Below are positions 34,675-48,100 of a stretch of DNA of 64,000 bases, one piece after another. The stretch's first letter is position 1; each line of letters opens with the position of its first letter. The position numbers and the translations under genes are program-made. The notes below the pieces were generated by a model, which saw only the letters and a list, made by a program, of their open reading frames with translations, made no database searches and was not told the DNA's origin. The DNA comes from Lumbricus rubellus (lineage: Eukaryota; Annelida; Clitellata; Crassiclitellata; Lumbricidae). The stretch lies in NCBI GenBank assembly GCA_945859605.1, contig OX243821.1, forward strand, positions 18,001,235 to 18,065,234, read 5' to 3'.

Positions 34675-34892
34675 AGTGGGGCATAGTGAGGTAGTTCGCT
34701 GCCTGCGGCCGGAGGGTTGCAGGTTTCAATCCAGCTCAAGTTGCCGCGTAGGGACCTTGGTCAAGTCCATCACTCTCAATTGCTCAGCGCTTCGGCGTGA
34801 AACTTCGATTGAGCGTCCGCGCTGTACTTGGGAGCGTCTCTGAGTAGAGAGCTTGAAAGGGCGCTATAACAAGTGAACATACAAATAAGTGC
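34675..34892 (+). mobile_element. tRNA-derived SINE, near full length
   Basis: The head GTGGGGCATAGTGAGGTAG and the B-box-like GGTTTCAATCC are followed by the family body (CAATTGCTCAGCGCTTCGGC) and tail (GAGCGTCTCTGAGTAG, then CTTGAAAGGGCGCTATAAC). It lies upstream of the HORMAD gene. Confidence 0.85.
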
Positions 34893-37004
34893 CACCATTA
34901 GCAACCTGCAGAAAATGTGTCGAACTAAATCAAATTTTGAAAGATTACTAATTCTTGAAAGGTAGATTGTACACTGTTAAGACCATCCACTTGGAATGGG
35001 GATGGTCTGACTTAGAACCTGTGACATCATCATCTCAGCCTCTCAGCAAACCAATGGACTTGCCTTCGGACACAGAATTCGTCATCATCAATACCAAAGC
35101 AATACAGAAAGCATGAGAAAGCTTGATCAGCTCCATGGCAGTACAGAACAATGATCAGTCCATATCAAAAAAGTTGAAAACAAAATTTTTTGAAGCATGC
35201 CAGTCCATTCACAACTGAATATTGAACTCTTCAAGCTATCCAATCCCGATTCTAATCATGTTTCACTGCACGACCACCGCAGCACCACGCTGTCTCCTCG
35301 GCTTGACCTCCCCGGATTTTTACCGGGCACCGGAACGAACAGAGCAGCTCTGGCTATTGCAGACTTGATTTGATATAGCGCCTGGGATAATAAGACCCAG
35401 AGACAGACGTACAGAGACAGCAATAAGATAAGTAATAAGATATAAGCTGGTGTCCCAGACGTGGCTTTGCGGTTTGCGGGCGCTGAGAAATTCTCGGAGA
35501 TTTACATGTATTACACTACATCCTGTGTGCTTTGCATCAGCTCTACACAGAAGCACAGAATACAACGAGATGCCTGCCTTTATTACGATTTGTCGTGATT
35601 TGACGTTTTTAGTTTGCAAACAAGCGCTTGCAATAGGTTTATTTTGCAAAAAATAACAACATAACGATCCGACTCCATAAAATCAGAGAAAAATCAACAG
35701 AGGTTGCTCACCTGTGGACCACCCTAAAGATTCATTTTATAGCGCCTTTACACTCACACCAAATGATTGATAGCCTGAGGTAATAAAAATAAAATCTAAT
35801 CTGGTTCATCTATCAACCGTAAATCTTTCATCGTTGGCAACTGCATCAGACTGACAACGGTCAAAGTTCAGCACATCCGCTCTGATTTCCATCTGACCGA
35901 TTTCACTGACCCAAAAAATGTGAATAGATCAAAGAAACAGATTTAAAAAATTAGACACCAGAGTCGCGCTGTGGTCATAATTAAAAATGACAATAGGGCC
36001 TAAATGCTAAATGTTATTCAAGTAGTTTAGCCTTAAGATAAAATGGATTAGGGTGTTTGATCCTTTAGGCTTCTTTAGACATGCCATCACTGGCACCAGA
36101 GTAGGGCCTACCATTCTCCCTCTCGAGCGCCAATGTAATTCCTGGATCTGACATTATGATTCTGGCTTGGCCTTGAATATGAACAACCTTTCATCTGAGA
36201 ACTTGATAGTAAAGTGTTTTGCTATAGGTCTAGCCGGACGGCGATCTTGCTATCGCAGCTTTTGCAGCACTAATAAATATATAGGCTAATTAGGCCTATT
36301 TGTGGGCCTTGTGGCTTCTGCCGGGCCCATAATCAGCAACTGACAACAATAATACGATTAGTATCAGAATTGTGTAACACTGCGTCTCTTTTTCAACAGA
36401 GGTACCTATGCTGTAGATTGTAGAACAATAATAATTATTATTATTTCAATTCTGGGAAAAATAGTTGAATATTATTATTATTCGAGCACCACCCTGCTAT
36501 GATATCTCCGAGGTCGTTGACCCAATGAGGTCAATAGGGGAGATACGTTTTATTAATCATATGACTTTTACTCCTCTCTCACTATTATCTCTTCATCACA
36601 TAAACTAAACTTTATTTTAAGACAATTGTTCATCACTTAACGCTAGTATCGTAAAATCAGATTTAATAAAATGAAATTTTAGTGAACTTCTTCGATCTAG
36701 AAACTCCCTGGCAATGGACTCGTCCAAACTTCTGATGTCGTCTGCGCATTAACTCATTCGGCGCGAAGTCAAAGTGGCGATGACATATTTTGGTTGAATA
36801 AGTTAAAATAACGTTTCGATTAAACTTCATTTTTGTCGCAAAAAACTTAAATAAATCTGCCGTTAACATTCAGTTTGGATAACCTCTGAGGTAAGGTACT
36901 TTCTGCTTGTTTTGTCTACGGTTTACGCGTGCAACGATGTGAAAATTAAAGGTTATTTTGCGATGATACACATTTGACACATAACAGTCGTGAAAGTCAT
37001 AAGA

Positions 37005-37232
37005 TTCATTCATTAGATGCATTTATATAGCGCCTCTCCAAGGGGTTACTCAGAGGCGCTCCCAACCTCAATGAGGCCATGTAAAACTGTCTTAACTTTT
37101 AAGATGAGAAAGAGAGAGGAACGCTTGAGACGGATTTTTACAAAGAGAGAGCAGAGGGTCAGAGGAAGACCATTCCAGGTGTTAGCAGTGTTACAAGACA
37201 GTGTGATCACTGAATGTAAGGCATTTAATTCC
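37005..37232 (-). mobile_element. LINE C-terminal/3' fragment
   Basis: On the minus strand the 3' end reads GGGAGCGCCTCTGAGTAACC, then CTTGGAGAGGCGCTATATAA. The upstream part contains a degraded NTWNGLPLTLCSL-like remnant. It ends about 610 bp upstream of the HORMAD start codon. Confidence 0.7.
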
Positions 37233-37845
37233 TAACTGTTCCTCGTCAGCAGAAATTTCAAAACAAGGAATAATTATAGATGCACATTTCGGTTTTGACA
37301 TAGCTCTTTGAATGTATGTAGGGCACTGTCAACACGGTCTAGTTTAGACCCTGGCAAGACCGACGTTATAATAAAGGATGTTATAACATGTCTGCCACTT
37401 GATATAGTCAACGAGGTCACAAAATCTAGCATCATGTCCGACCATCCAGTTGCGTTACTGGCACGGCATAAGTGATGGGAGGAAGGGGGTTAATCGGTTA
37501 AAGAGGTGCAAGAAGTGCCGTGTTCCCACTTTTTGACTGAGGACAGGCCTACTGTACTTTTGACCCCACTTTTCCAAGCCCTGAATAAGCAATGCCATGC
37601 CAATCAAACCACGCAGATCTATTTCATACATAGTCTATATATATATATATATATATATATATCCTTTTGCACGAATACATGTATATAAAGTCTGTGGACG
37701 TATAGGCAGACAGACAAATAGACAAACATCCTAGCTTTGGTATTCTAAATTGATAATTACCTTTGTTATTGATATGATGCAAAGTACTGTTCAGCCAAGC
37801 AGACAATTTAAGTGTTCTTTGTTATTGTTTGCATTCAGAATCGTG

Positions 37846-40800
37846 ATGGCAACTTGCACCATGACCAAGCCTAAGACTGGGACGGTCAGTATCCTATGGA
37901 GTTGAGCGTCTTGTTTTCTTGTATACTTTGTTGCGGACAAAAATATATGCTAGTTCTTGTGAATTTTATTTTAAAATTTGATGTTTTGTAAACCTGAAGG
38001 GGAAGACCATGCAGAGAATGGTTGCAGGACATTGAAGAATGGTGTGGGATGAATGCACACTTGCACAGGAACTGACACATCAGGCACAGGACAGAGAATT
38101 ATTGAGAAGAGTAATCAAGTGTGCAGTGGACACCTGTCAGCCCATGGATAAAGAAGAAGAAACCTGAACATTGTAGACTGTTGCATTTTCATTAATAAAT
38201 GAGACTACTGGATATTAAAACAATGTAAAAGAATGCAGAGCAGGACATGGTGCCCACATCTAGGAAATGATCCCGTTTAGTTGATTGATTGATTGATTTG
38301 TGGGTTGGTTCATCAATTGACTGCCACTTGATATAGTCACAGTTGATTGATTGGTTGATTGATTGATTGACTGACTTATTTATTTATTGACTTGTTCTAT
38401 AGTGGGCTGAAACATTTCCAAAGCAGCAAATGAGTGAGCAAGAATCTCTTAAGTTTGTCAAGAAGCTTCTTGCGGTAGCAGTGTCAAACATCGCCTACCT
38501 CCGTGTCATTCTTCCAGAGCGTGCCTTCGTCGACAGATCAGTTGAAGGTAAATAGATTCTATAGTTATTCTAACTAGTTATTGTTAGCTGACTGATGTAC
38601 CAATGTCTTTTACTCTACCATGTATTTAGCTTCTTTCACCTGGCGACTTACAGTGTCTCAGATTAACATTTGCGTGTAACCTTGAATATAAAATGTCTGT
38701 ATTACTTATAATAATGATTATATAATGATAATGATACAATAGTAATTAAATAAGTTATACTGTAAGAGGCATTTGCAAATTTAGAAATGAATATATGCTG
38801 CTTTGGGAATGTTTCAGCCCACTACAGAACAAATTTAGAAATGAATATTATGCTGATACTCTTTATGTCTTTAAATTCTTCATAGTTGGAAGGTGGTGCT
38901 CTTGCAATGTTTGCAGATATTATATCTTCGTGTTGTACTGTGCAGTGGTTTAAAGTGACTTGTATGAACAGTGGTAACACCGATTGGGTGAGCAGTGGGA
39001 ACGCTGAAGAAAAGTTTATTGGAAAGCATGTGCTTACAGGATTTAATGCATGGTGAGCAGTGGGAACACTAGTTACGAAGAATTTTCAAGGCAGTTGAAA
39101 CACCGTTCTCATGTGTTCTCACCTACTTTAAACCATGATGGTGTGCCTACAGTAAAATTTTGCATGCATTTGAGTTGATATCCTGTGAATGTAAATTGAC
39201 ATTTTATAGGAGTGAACCTAAAGATTCTCAAGTGTGAAAAGTCTTGTCCAGGCGTTCCTCTTCTTGTTGATTGGCTGAAGGGTGCTTTTGATGCACTGGA
39301 GAAGAAATACGTTAGTAAATTTTAATTGTGCTTGGGAGATAGTTTTAATGTGCCAGTAATTTGCTGTGCAGTTAGACAAGTCTTTTGCTGACTCAAATGT
39401 TATTGTAGCTGAACATTTATGCAGTGCTTTTAGAAATTCTTAGAAAGTGCTATGCTGGGGTACTGGTACTGGTATATAAATTATGTAGACACAAATACAC
39501 ATGTGTACATAATGTGTGTGCACAATGCACATGCTGGTATTTAATTTATATATGTGCACATTTAATAATATGCATCATGCACAATTGTACACACATCAGT
39601 ACATGCACATGTTTTATTCATGCAGACATTCATTCGTTCATGCATTTCTTTAGCGCCTCTTCAAGGGGGACTACTTGGAAGCCCTCCCATGGTCTATCAC
39701 AGCGAAAAACAGTTTGAGTTGAATAAAAAAAGTCAATAGATTGAAAACCTGTGATACCACTAAGATTGTTTGTTACTAGTTTAGATTTATAAGTAGAACT
39801 TGATTATGTCTTATTTTTATTATGCTTTTGTACATGTAACTTCCTTTTTCTTTCAGCTGCGTGTCTTGATTTTAGGGGTAAGATTGACTTTGTAATTTTA
39901 TTTTGAATGCTGTTTTGATTTATCAATTAAGGACCAAATATATCACTGTGCTGTATGCTATGATAATAATTTGTTGCTGTAGATGATTTTTTATGGCCAT
40001 GGTTTTGGAAAAGTTATTCTTCATTTTTGATGTATTCATGATGCATTTTCCTTGTATTATGATAATGGTTTGTGCTGCTGTTTGAGGAAATGACTCCAAC
40101 CAAGACAAGGATTTGCTGCAGGCAATTCGTTTGGCTTCACTAATGTTTATTGATGTCATCTGATCTAATGTATCTATGTTATTGATTGATTGAAAATTGA
40201 TTAATTGATGATTGATTGATTGAAAAAATTATTGATTGAATGATTGAAAAGATTGATTTGATTGATTGTATCTATGTTATTCCAGTAATGACACTTTTGG
40301 TATTTATTGCAGATTTACACAAACCGAGATGATCCAGATGTAAGTGTTTTCCCACCTTTCTTTGCAACATTTGGACATAGACAGATGTAGTAGAGTACAC
40401 TTAAATCAAGTTGAGTTTGAGTCTATCTATGCCAAGTTGAGTCCATGTCCAGAGGTGTTCAAACTGTTCAGTGTTCATGTCCTATTAATCAGTAAAGATG
40501 TAGTCCAAGTTCGAATTCAAGTCCTTCAACATATAAGTTCAATGCAAATTATGAAAAACAGCATTATTTATGGAGAAAAATAATTGTTAATGTGATCTGT
40601 GAGAATTGCAATTTAAACAGCACTGAATTAATGTAAGTTTTGTTCGATAGTCTGGCATGACAGAAATTTCCTCTGATAAACGCATGTTCAATGAGCAACA
40701 GTTAAAACTAGCCACTAAGTGAAGAGATTACAAAGTACAGTTGCCTGTTCTGCTCATAAATCGACTCGGAAACCGAGTCTGAGAGTCAAATTTGGGTCCA

Positions 40801-42143
40801 AGTCTGAGTCATGACATCTGAGTCCGACAGAAAATTTTTCCTTCGTCAAATTCGAGTCTTTGGCCGGACTCAAGTAGCACATGACTGCAGCGCCTTTTGT
40901 ATACTTGTGTATATTTGATTGACAGTTTTTACATCAATATTATTTACATGGTTGTGTAACAAGAACTTCACAAGCAGCCTTTTATGGTTCTTGCATGCTT
41001 TGCACATAATTATGTACATCACTACGAATTCAGGTTTTTTGGGGTCATTGATTCTGTGTGCCTTAATGCAGGTGGGGTCGTGACAGACCTACCTGCTGAC
41101 TACCGGTATGCTGATTCCTGAGGTTAAAAAGATATGGCTACATCAAGGGCAGATCCGGGGGGGCCCAATCCGGCCATGGCCCCCCATTAAAAAAAGGTCA
41201 TCAATTTTTTTAGCGGATACAACAAATTTTTTTATCCACACCCAAGACCAAGAATTTTTTACCCCCCTGTCCAAAGTTTCTGTATCCGCCCTTGAGCTAC
41301 ATCATGATAAAATTGTATATCCAGGTGTTCTAATTTTGTGTTGTTGTTGGTGTTGTATACAGACACTTGTTGAAGCTTACACCTTCAAGTTTTCATATGC
41401 AGATACAACTGCAATGGACATCTACAAGTGAGTTATGAAGTCAGAACTTTTACTAACAGTTTAAACTTTTGCCAATGTTAAAGTCTTAAAGTAAAGCAAC
41501 CTATTTGAATGAATATATATTAACAATGCGATTGTAATTTGTTTACTGAGATCCGTTGTAGTAAATTAAAAATTATAAGAAACATAATATGATGTCATGA
41601 TAGTTTGTTTGTTTGCTTGTTATAGCGCCCCTTCAAGCTTTTCTACTCAGAGGCGCTCCCGATGCAGAGCGGACATTGCATCGGAGTTTCACGCCGAAGC
41701 GCTGAGCAATTGTAAGTGAAGGACTTTTCCAAGGTCCTTACGCGACTAGGTGGATTTGAACCTTCCAGCTCCAAGGCAACGACTACACCACTGTGCCCCA
41801 AAAAGTTTATGTGACTTAGACTTCTTTCAACACTTTTTATTTCTGATTTCTTTATGTGCAATTGTGATTGATGTGATGTTCCTACATTAGGCTATAAATT
41901 TAGCTTGGTTCAGCGATGATGGGAAATATTTTCTTGTAGAGATAACAAGAAGATTTCAAGCACAGATACGAGCAACAAGACGAAACAGGCGACTGTCGCT
42001 CTGCTGCGAACACTGATCGTTCTTATGGGAACTCTAAAGCCACTTCCCGACAATTACATGGTCACCATGAAGCTCTTCTATTACGACAAAGGTCTGTCAC
42101 ATATTCGAACATTCTATTGTTCATTGTGTGTTTCACCGTGTGT

Positions 42144-42176
<33 letters not shown>

Positions 42177-45100
42177 GTTGGCATGCAAAGGGTTAAAGTA
42201 TTGTAATCCCAAGTTTGTACATTGACCTCAAAAAGATCCTAGCAAGGTCATAAGAATCAGCTGATTAAAAATTGATGAGTCAAATAAAATCAATTGGTAG
42301 ATAAGTCAGTTTCGGTAGTAGCTGTCAAATGGGTGGTGTTATAATTTCCTGTTTTAGTAAAAGTAAAATGGCATCAATATTTACCTTATTTGACATTGAA
42401 CATTTGATGCACAGCGTGAGAGCCTTCATGGTTACTGGTCAATTGCATTAAAGTGTTGAGTTGGCAGACATGGTTAAACTCATTTATAGAGGCAAGTTCT
42501 TGAGGTTAAAGAATTTGGTTGAGGCAAGAATACAATTGTTGCAAGTCAACACCAATATAGGAACTCTATTTTTTGTTCTTCAGGTTTAGAAGACATTTTA
42601 GCAGTGGTATAAGTAAGACTTTTTGTTTGGGGCTCTTAAGCCTTGAGAATTGCAAGTGCTGTAGCACTGCCTATAGTGGGACTGAGGGGCTTAAGCATAT
42701 TTTGTTAGATACTTCATTTCATTTGGGGTTTGGATTAAACCACCAAGCCCAATGTCTCTGCATCAGTGTGTATGTGTTTGACTAAACTGACCACAGATAC
42801 TTGTGCCTCTGCAGGCAAATTTGTTCAATTTGGACTTTATTTTATCTATTGCAGTGACTCCCACGGACTACGAACCACCGGGCTTCAAGGCTGCAGAATC
42901 GGAATCCTTTTCATTTGAAGATAAGCCAATGAAGATCAGAGCAGGAGATGTCTCAACGGTATGAAATGTTATTACAGATGTGTCTTATGATAAGATATTG
43001 AAATTTGTTAAGTTGTAAGCTATCTTCTAAAGTTGCTCTGGCTGGTGTAGTGTGTCACCATGCATAATTTGTATGCATGGGTTTTGATCATGCATCTGCT
43101 CATAACTTTTGAAGATTTTACTCAAATTTCACTATACCGTGCTACATCTATCTATCTATCTATCTATCTATGCAATTTATATACATGTAATGTCTACTAT
43201 TTTAGTGGAATCAGAAGAAGACGATAATTATATGTATTATGTACAGATGGATTGCTATTCAGATTCCTTTGATTGTTGTTTGAATTTTAGCAGGTCAGTG
43301 AATTTAACTGGATTAAAAGTTGTACATTTTAATTTATTGGTTGCTGATGTAGCCAGATTTAAATAATTATTGCCTTTTTGTCATTAATTTTGCAGTTGTT
43401 TCATGCGTGAGTATCTGGTGAAGATGAACAAATTCTGTTATGTTTTGTTGCAGTTATTGTTGCTGTTACTAACACTACAAAATTTCCTGTGGTGTTATGT
43501 GATTGTTTTTGTAATGACAACAATTTCTGTAGCATTGTAAATAAGCAAGCTAATTATTCTGAAGCTCCAGTCTAGCTTCTTTCTATAGGTTTTGAAATTT
43601 ATTGATTGCTGATTTGGTAAATAATATAAGTTTAATGCTTTATTTTGCTTAGTTTTACGAATCTTGTTTGCTAATGATTTGATTGTTGCTTCGTTCATGG
43701 TTTTATTTATAATAACTGAGAACAATAAAAAAAAAGATTGCAAGAATTGCCTTCCTGTTATCCAAAATAGCATTCATGCATATGTGTGACTTTATATAAT
43801 GTTTTTAATAATTATTAGCATTGCTGTAGTGACTGCATCTGTGAGATTGGTTATTGATGCCTCTCAATCTTAGAGACACTTGAGTTCAAGTTCTTTTCTT
43901 TCAATGCCCTTCCAACTGTAGCATTTTTAAGCACATTTTGTAAATGTTGTGATGAATGCAGTCTAATTGTTTTGATTCACAAAGCCAGAGAGATTATACT
44001 TGCTACATGGTTAAATTTATTTCACCCATTCGATCATGTATACTTTGGGGTAAAGGAAAAACAATATACCATGGTAATTGCAGTGCATTATTGCAAATAT
44101 GCATGAATTGTTTCGTATTGTTATATATAACTGCAAATTATTTTTGTCTTCATTTTTCAATTACTGTGTGGGAATAACTGACTCTGTATGCTAATGGTTC
44201 CTAGTTTGAAGGTTCGGGTGACGACTGTGTCGGCCAATTTCAAGGCGGAGATTCCAACGGAGGAGGATGTTGAGGATGAAGCACCTGGACAGCAGATGGC
44301 CCTTGAAGGTCTTGACATCGAGGACGATGAAGACCAGGAGAAGCAGGAAGAGGCAGAGGAGGAGGAGAAGCTCCCACGGACAGTTCAAGAGACCAACAGC
44401 CAGCAAGCCTCACAGGAAGACATCCAGCAGGTACACAATATTCATGACGTGTGTTTGTTTTAAAGATAGCCATTGTGTGTCCCAGTTCATGTTGTTAAAG
44501 CCGAAACACACTGCTGGGTGTCTTGTACCGTTCGGGGCAGTGCTTAAAGTGTAGAAAAAGAAGTCCCTGGACGCCCCATACAAGCTCTGTTGGCTTAATA
44601 AGTGACAGGACAGCGTTCAGATTTGGGTTGATAGATAAGATGATAAAGGAGAGGACTGGCCACCTGCCCTCATATGCTGAGGCTGAGAAAATAAAGTTAA
44701 CACTTCATACTCATGGCTGCTTTGGGCTAGATTAAGGTTAGTTTTTCTTATGCATTCAGCTTTTGCCAGAAGTATTAGACTTGAAGTCAATTTAGCAGAA
44801 TTTACATCTACATATCTTTAGAGAATGCATGTTCTTAATAATAAATATTGATAACTATCTTTTTATTTTCATTTGGCCAGTATCATCATTTCATATAATA
44901 CACAAAATCCAAAGTAAACGGCTATGCTACTTTGGCCACGTATCCAGAATGAGGGATGAGAGATACCCGAAGGTAGCTGTCAACGGATATGTGCATGGAA
45001 AAAGAAAAAAGGGAAGACCAAAGAAGAGATGGGTCGACATGATACGTGAGGACTGTCGGGAGATGGGTTGGTCCATACAAGAGGCTACACACAAAGCTCA

Positions 45101-48100
45101 AGAGAGAAAGATGTGGAGATTTTCCATAGCTGGGCGGCTGTCACGTGCGAAAGCATCGTCAAAGCCATAAGTCAAGTCAAGTCATCATTTCAAAATGGTT
45201 TATATCTATAAAAAAGTTAAATTGGCTGCAAACCAAAAATCTTGTTATTTTCATTTGGCCAGTATCATCATTTCAAAGTGGTTTAAATATCTAAAAAATT
45301 AAATTGAATGTGTAACCATATTCACCATCACTGGTAGGTGTGATCATAGGTTGCCAGGGGTTTGGGGTTTCAACCCCCCCCAGTCTTTCTTAGAGCCCCA
45401 TTGTAAAGAGTTTTCACACCCCAAGTCCAACCCCTGTTATTCCCCCAATTCTCACACTGGGTGTAACGTAATGTAATGTTTTCAATGAGGCTTTGTTCTT
45501 ACTTTGGGTTTCTGTCTACAGCAGCCTGGGAAAGGCGACAAGTCGTGCGAACCACCTGATGATGAAATGATGGTCGAAGCAAACAGTTCCGACGCTGATT
45601 CACAGGACGACCACAACGTCTCGCAGAAGTCGATGGCATCATGTCGCTCTCAGGGCAGTCTGGCTGCCGCTCCTCAAGTGGCCTCTACTCCAGAACAAAA
45701 GCTTTCTGGTAACGCTAGCATTTAATCTATTTTTATGTTACATGGAATACTTTTGCTGAATGAAACTAGGCATTTGTAATGACGCCTCGTTTTTGCCAAC
45801 ATAGGTTTTCACTGGATTTTGATAGGGCATTTAATTACCAGGCTACACCATTTGTTGATAGTTTTTGATGTCTTGTGTGAATGTTTATATGTGGTGCTTC
45901 TTCACCAGTTTTGCAGCTGGTTATTTTAAAGAATATACTTACTTACTTACTTAGTTACCAGATTAACCATAGACATTGCAGTTTTGGGCTACGTGCCAGG
46001 CTACAAAATAAACATTAAGCTGCCGGGCTACACTAAGCTTTTAAAAAGGTGCCAGACTACTCTGCAAACATTTAAGTACCAGGCTTCATCATGAACTTTG
46101 AGGTACCAGACTGCACTGTGAACATTTAGGTGCCAGGCTAAACCATAAATATTAAGGTGTCAGTCTACACCGTGTCCGTGAGCATTGAGGTGACAGATTA
46201 AAATCATTAAACCAGAGACAGTACGGTATTGGACAACACTTGGCATTTATGCGCCAGGCTACACTGTAAACATTATGACCAATGCCACACTACACCTTTA
46301 ACAGCAAGATGAAAGGTTGCACTTTAAACAAGGGTACATCATAAACATTAAGCTGCCAGGCTTAATAACGAGAAGCATTAAGTTTTCTTAATGAATTTTA
46401 GATCTGCCGAAGCAGAACGCTGACACTTCTGGTAAGCGAGATGAGAATCGAGATGACGCGGATTTGGGAGTTCGGTGCTGTTGTGGGAATGATGAAGTGA
46501 GTCCCTGAGTGACAATTTCATTCACTGTTTTGTTCCTGTACATTTATGTAGTGCCACTGTCTTGCGACATGAACAATTTCTCTTACATGTGTAATACATT
46601 GTGTATGAGAAACTGCTCCAGATCCCTAAATCAACATCTTCAAGAGGTTTAAACTTGCAGAGACTGTTTCATCTGAATAATTCTTGTCATGCTTAACTGT
46701 TGAGTAGTGATACTTGTGATATCAAAGATTCTATTTAATGGAACTTTTCAGGCTGACAGTTGGTCAACTCATTATAACCCTATAATGAGTTGGCCAACTG
46801 TCAACATACATGTACTTTATTTGGTTGGAAGACTAGGTAGTTGGGGGAGGGACTGGGCACCCTCCTGATATGCTGAGGATAAAAAAAACCTTAAGTCCTT
46901 AACACTTTGTACTCCTGGCTACTTCTTAAAAAACTGTTCTAAGAATATATTTATAAGTTATTCTAAGCAGGATTAAATTCCAGTGCTTGCAAATTGTAAT
47001 ACAAAATAGTTATTTTACATTTACTCATTTTTAACCATTTTCTCGCTATGCTTTAGGGTTTTCTTATATTTTTTATTTATTATTCTGAATATATTTGTGT
47101 TTTAGGATGATGGTCTGATGATCCTGTGTGCAGTCTGTGGCCACTGGCAGCATGGAATCTGTTTCATGATTCAGAATATCAAAGAGGCTCCTGCGCAACA
47201 CATCTGCAACTTGTGCTGCAACGTATGCATGCACGGCTTTTGTTAATTATTTAAATTAGTCAAATTAAAATTTCTAATTGAAAATTGCTATTAAAATTTG
47301 TTGCTTATGTATTGTTATCCGCTTATGGTTTATTCAAAATAGCATTCAATTCCAGAATTGCCCCTCTAATATTGTTGTTAGAGTAAGTAAGTAAGTAAAT
47401 CATTTTTGTTTATTAAATAATCCGGCTGACAGACTGCAGTAGGTTACAATATACAGTTATGCAGTACGAAAGATGAAGAAATGTAAGTTAAATTAGCATT
47501 GTTACTGAATGTTCCTATAAAGCATAGACGACCAGTACATGACATTGTTCTTGTTAGAGGAAATATAATTATTGAGGAATTACTCTGCTTTGTCCTACCT
47601 TACATTGCTTTAACTACGGGCAACTTGCTTTAATAGGAATCCTTAAATTGTGAAATAGTTTTTCAATAACATTAATCTTTAACCAGTTCGGTAATGGCTG
47701 TAAGTGATGTTTCTGTGTAGTTTATTAACGTGAGTCCACTTCTGTTTTGCCTTTGTCAATTTTTTTACTAATGTATAAATTTGTTACTTCCGTAGTTTTC
47801 TAGTTGCTAATTGAAAAATTGAAGAGATTTTGAAATATGTTGCGGTAATATTGAAATGTTATATCACATTTTAGCCAAACAAGTCTGCGGTGATATTGAA
47901 ATGTTATATTACATTTTAGCCAAACAAGCCTTCACTGCAGCCTACAGATCCTACTTTAGTTGGTCTAACTGGACAAGAATTGCAGGTTTCTGATAATTCT
48001 TTCAAGTTTCACATCACTGTATTACTTTGCCATTCCAGCTTTGACTTAGATTTCTACTGCTGCTGGTAAGCTGTGTAAAGGGTTTTAGTTTAGATTCATT

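Larger units (their letters stand above)
33325..37845. other. Head-to-head intergenic region between ABC paralogue A and the HORMAD gene
   Basis: This region should contain the 5' non-coding exon and promoter of the ABC gene (minus) and the promoter of the HORMAD gene (plus). Besides the satellite, a piggyBac-like MITE, a SINE, a LINE tail and a TA run (37636-37661), the interval 34900-37000 is largely non-repetitive and has no frame I recognise. No promoter motif stands out. Confidence 0.6.

Noticed and set aside
44205..44216. Direct joining of HORMAD exon 8 to exon 10 without the microexon
   Set aside because: The join at 44205 reaches a stop after 22 codons. Joining at 44216 keeps frame but drops LFHALK, which aligns with a conserved HORMAD1 stretch. 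The microexon model is better, although not proven.
46426..46440. Internal GGTAAGCG as the donor of HORMAD exon 12
   Set aside because: Using it would cut off the first zinc ligands of the PHD finger and put exon 13 out of frame; the donor at 46497 keeps frame and completes the finger.
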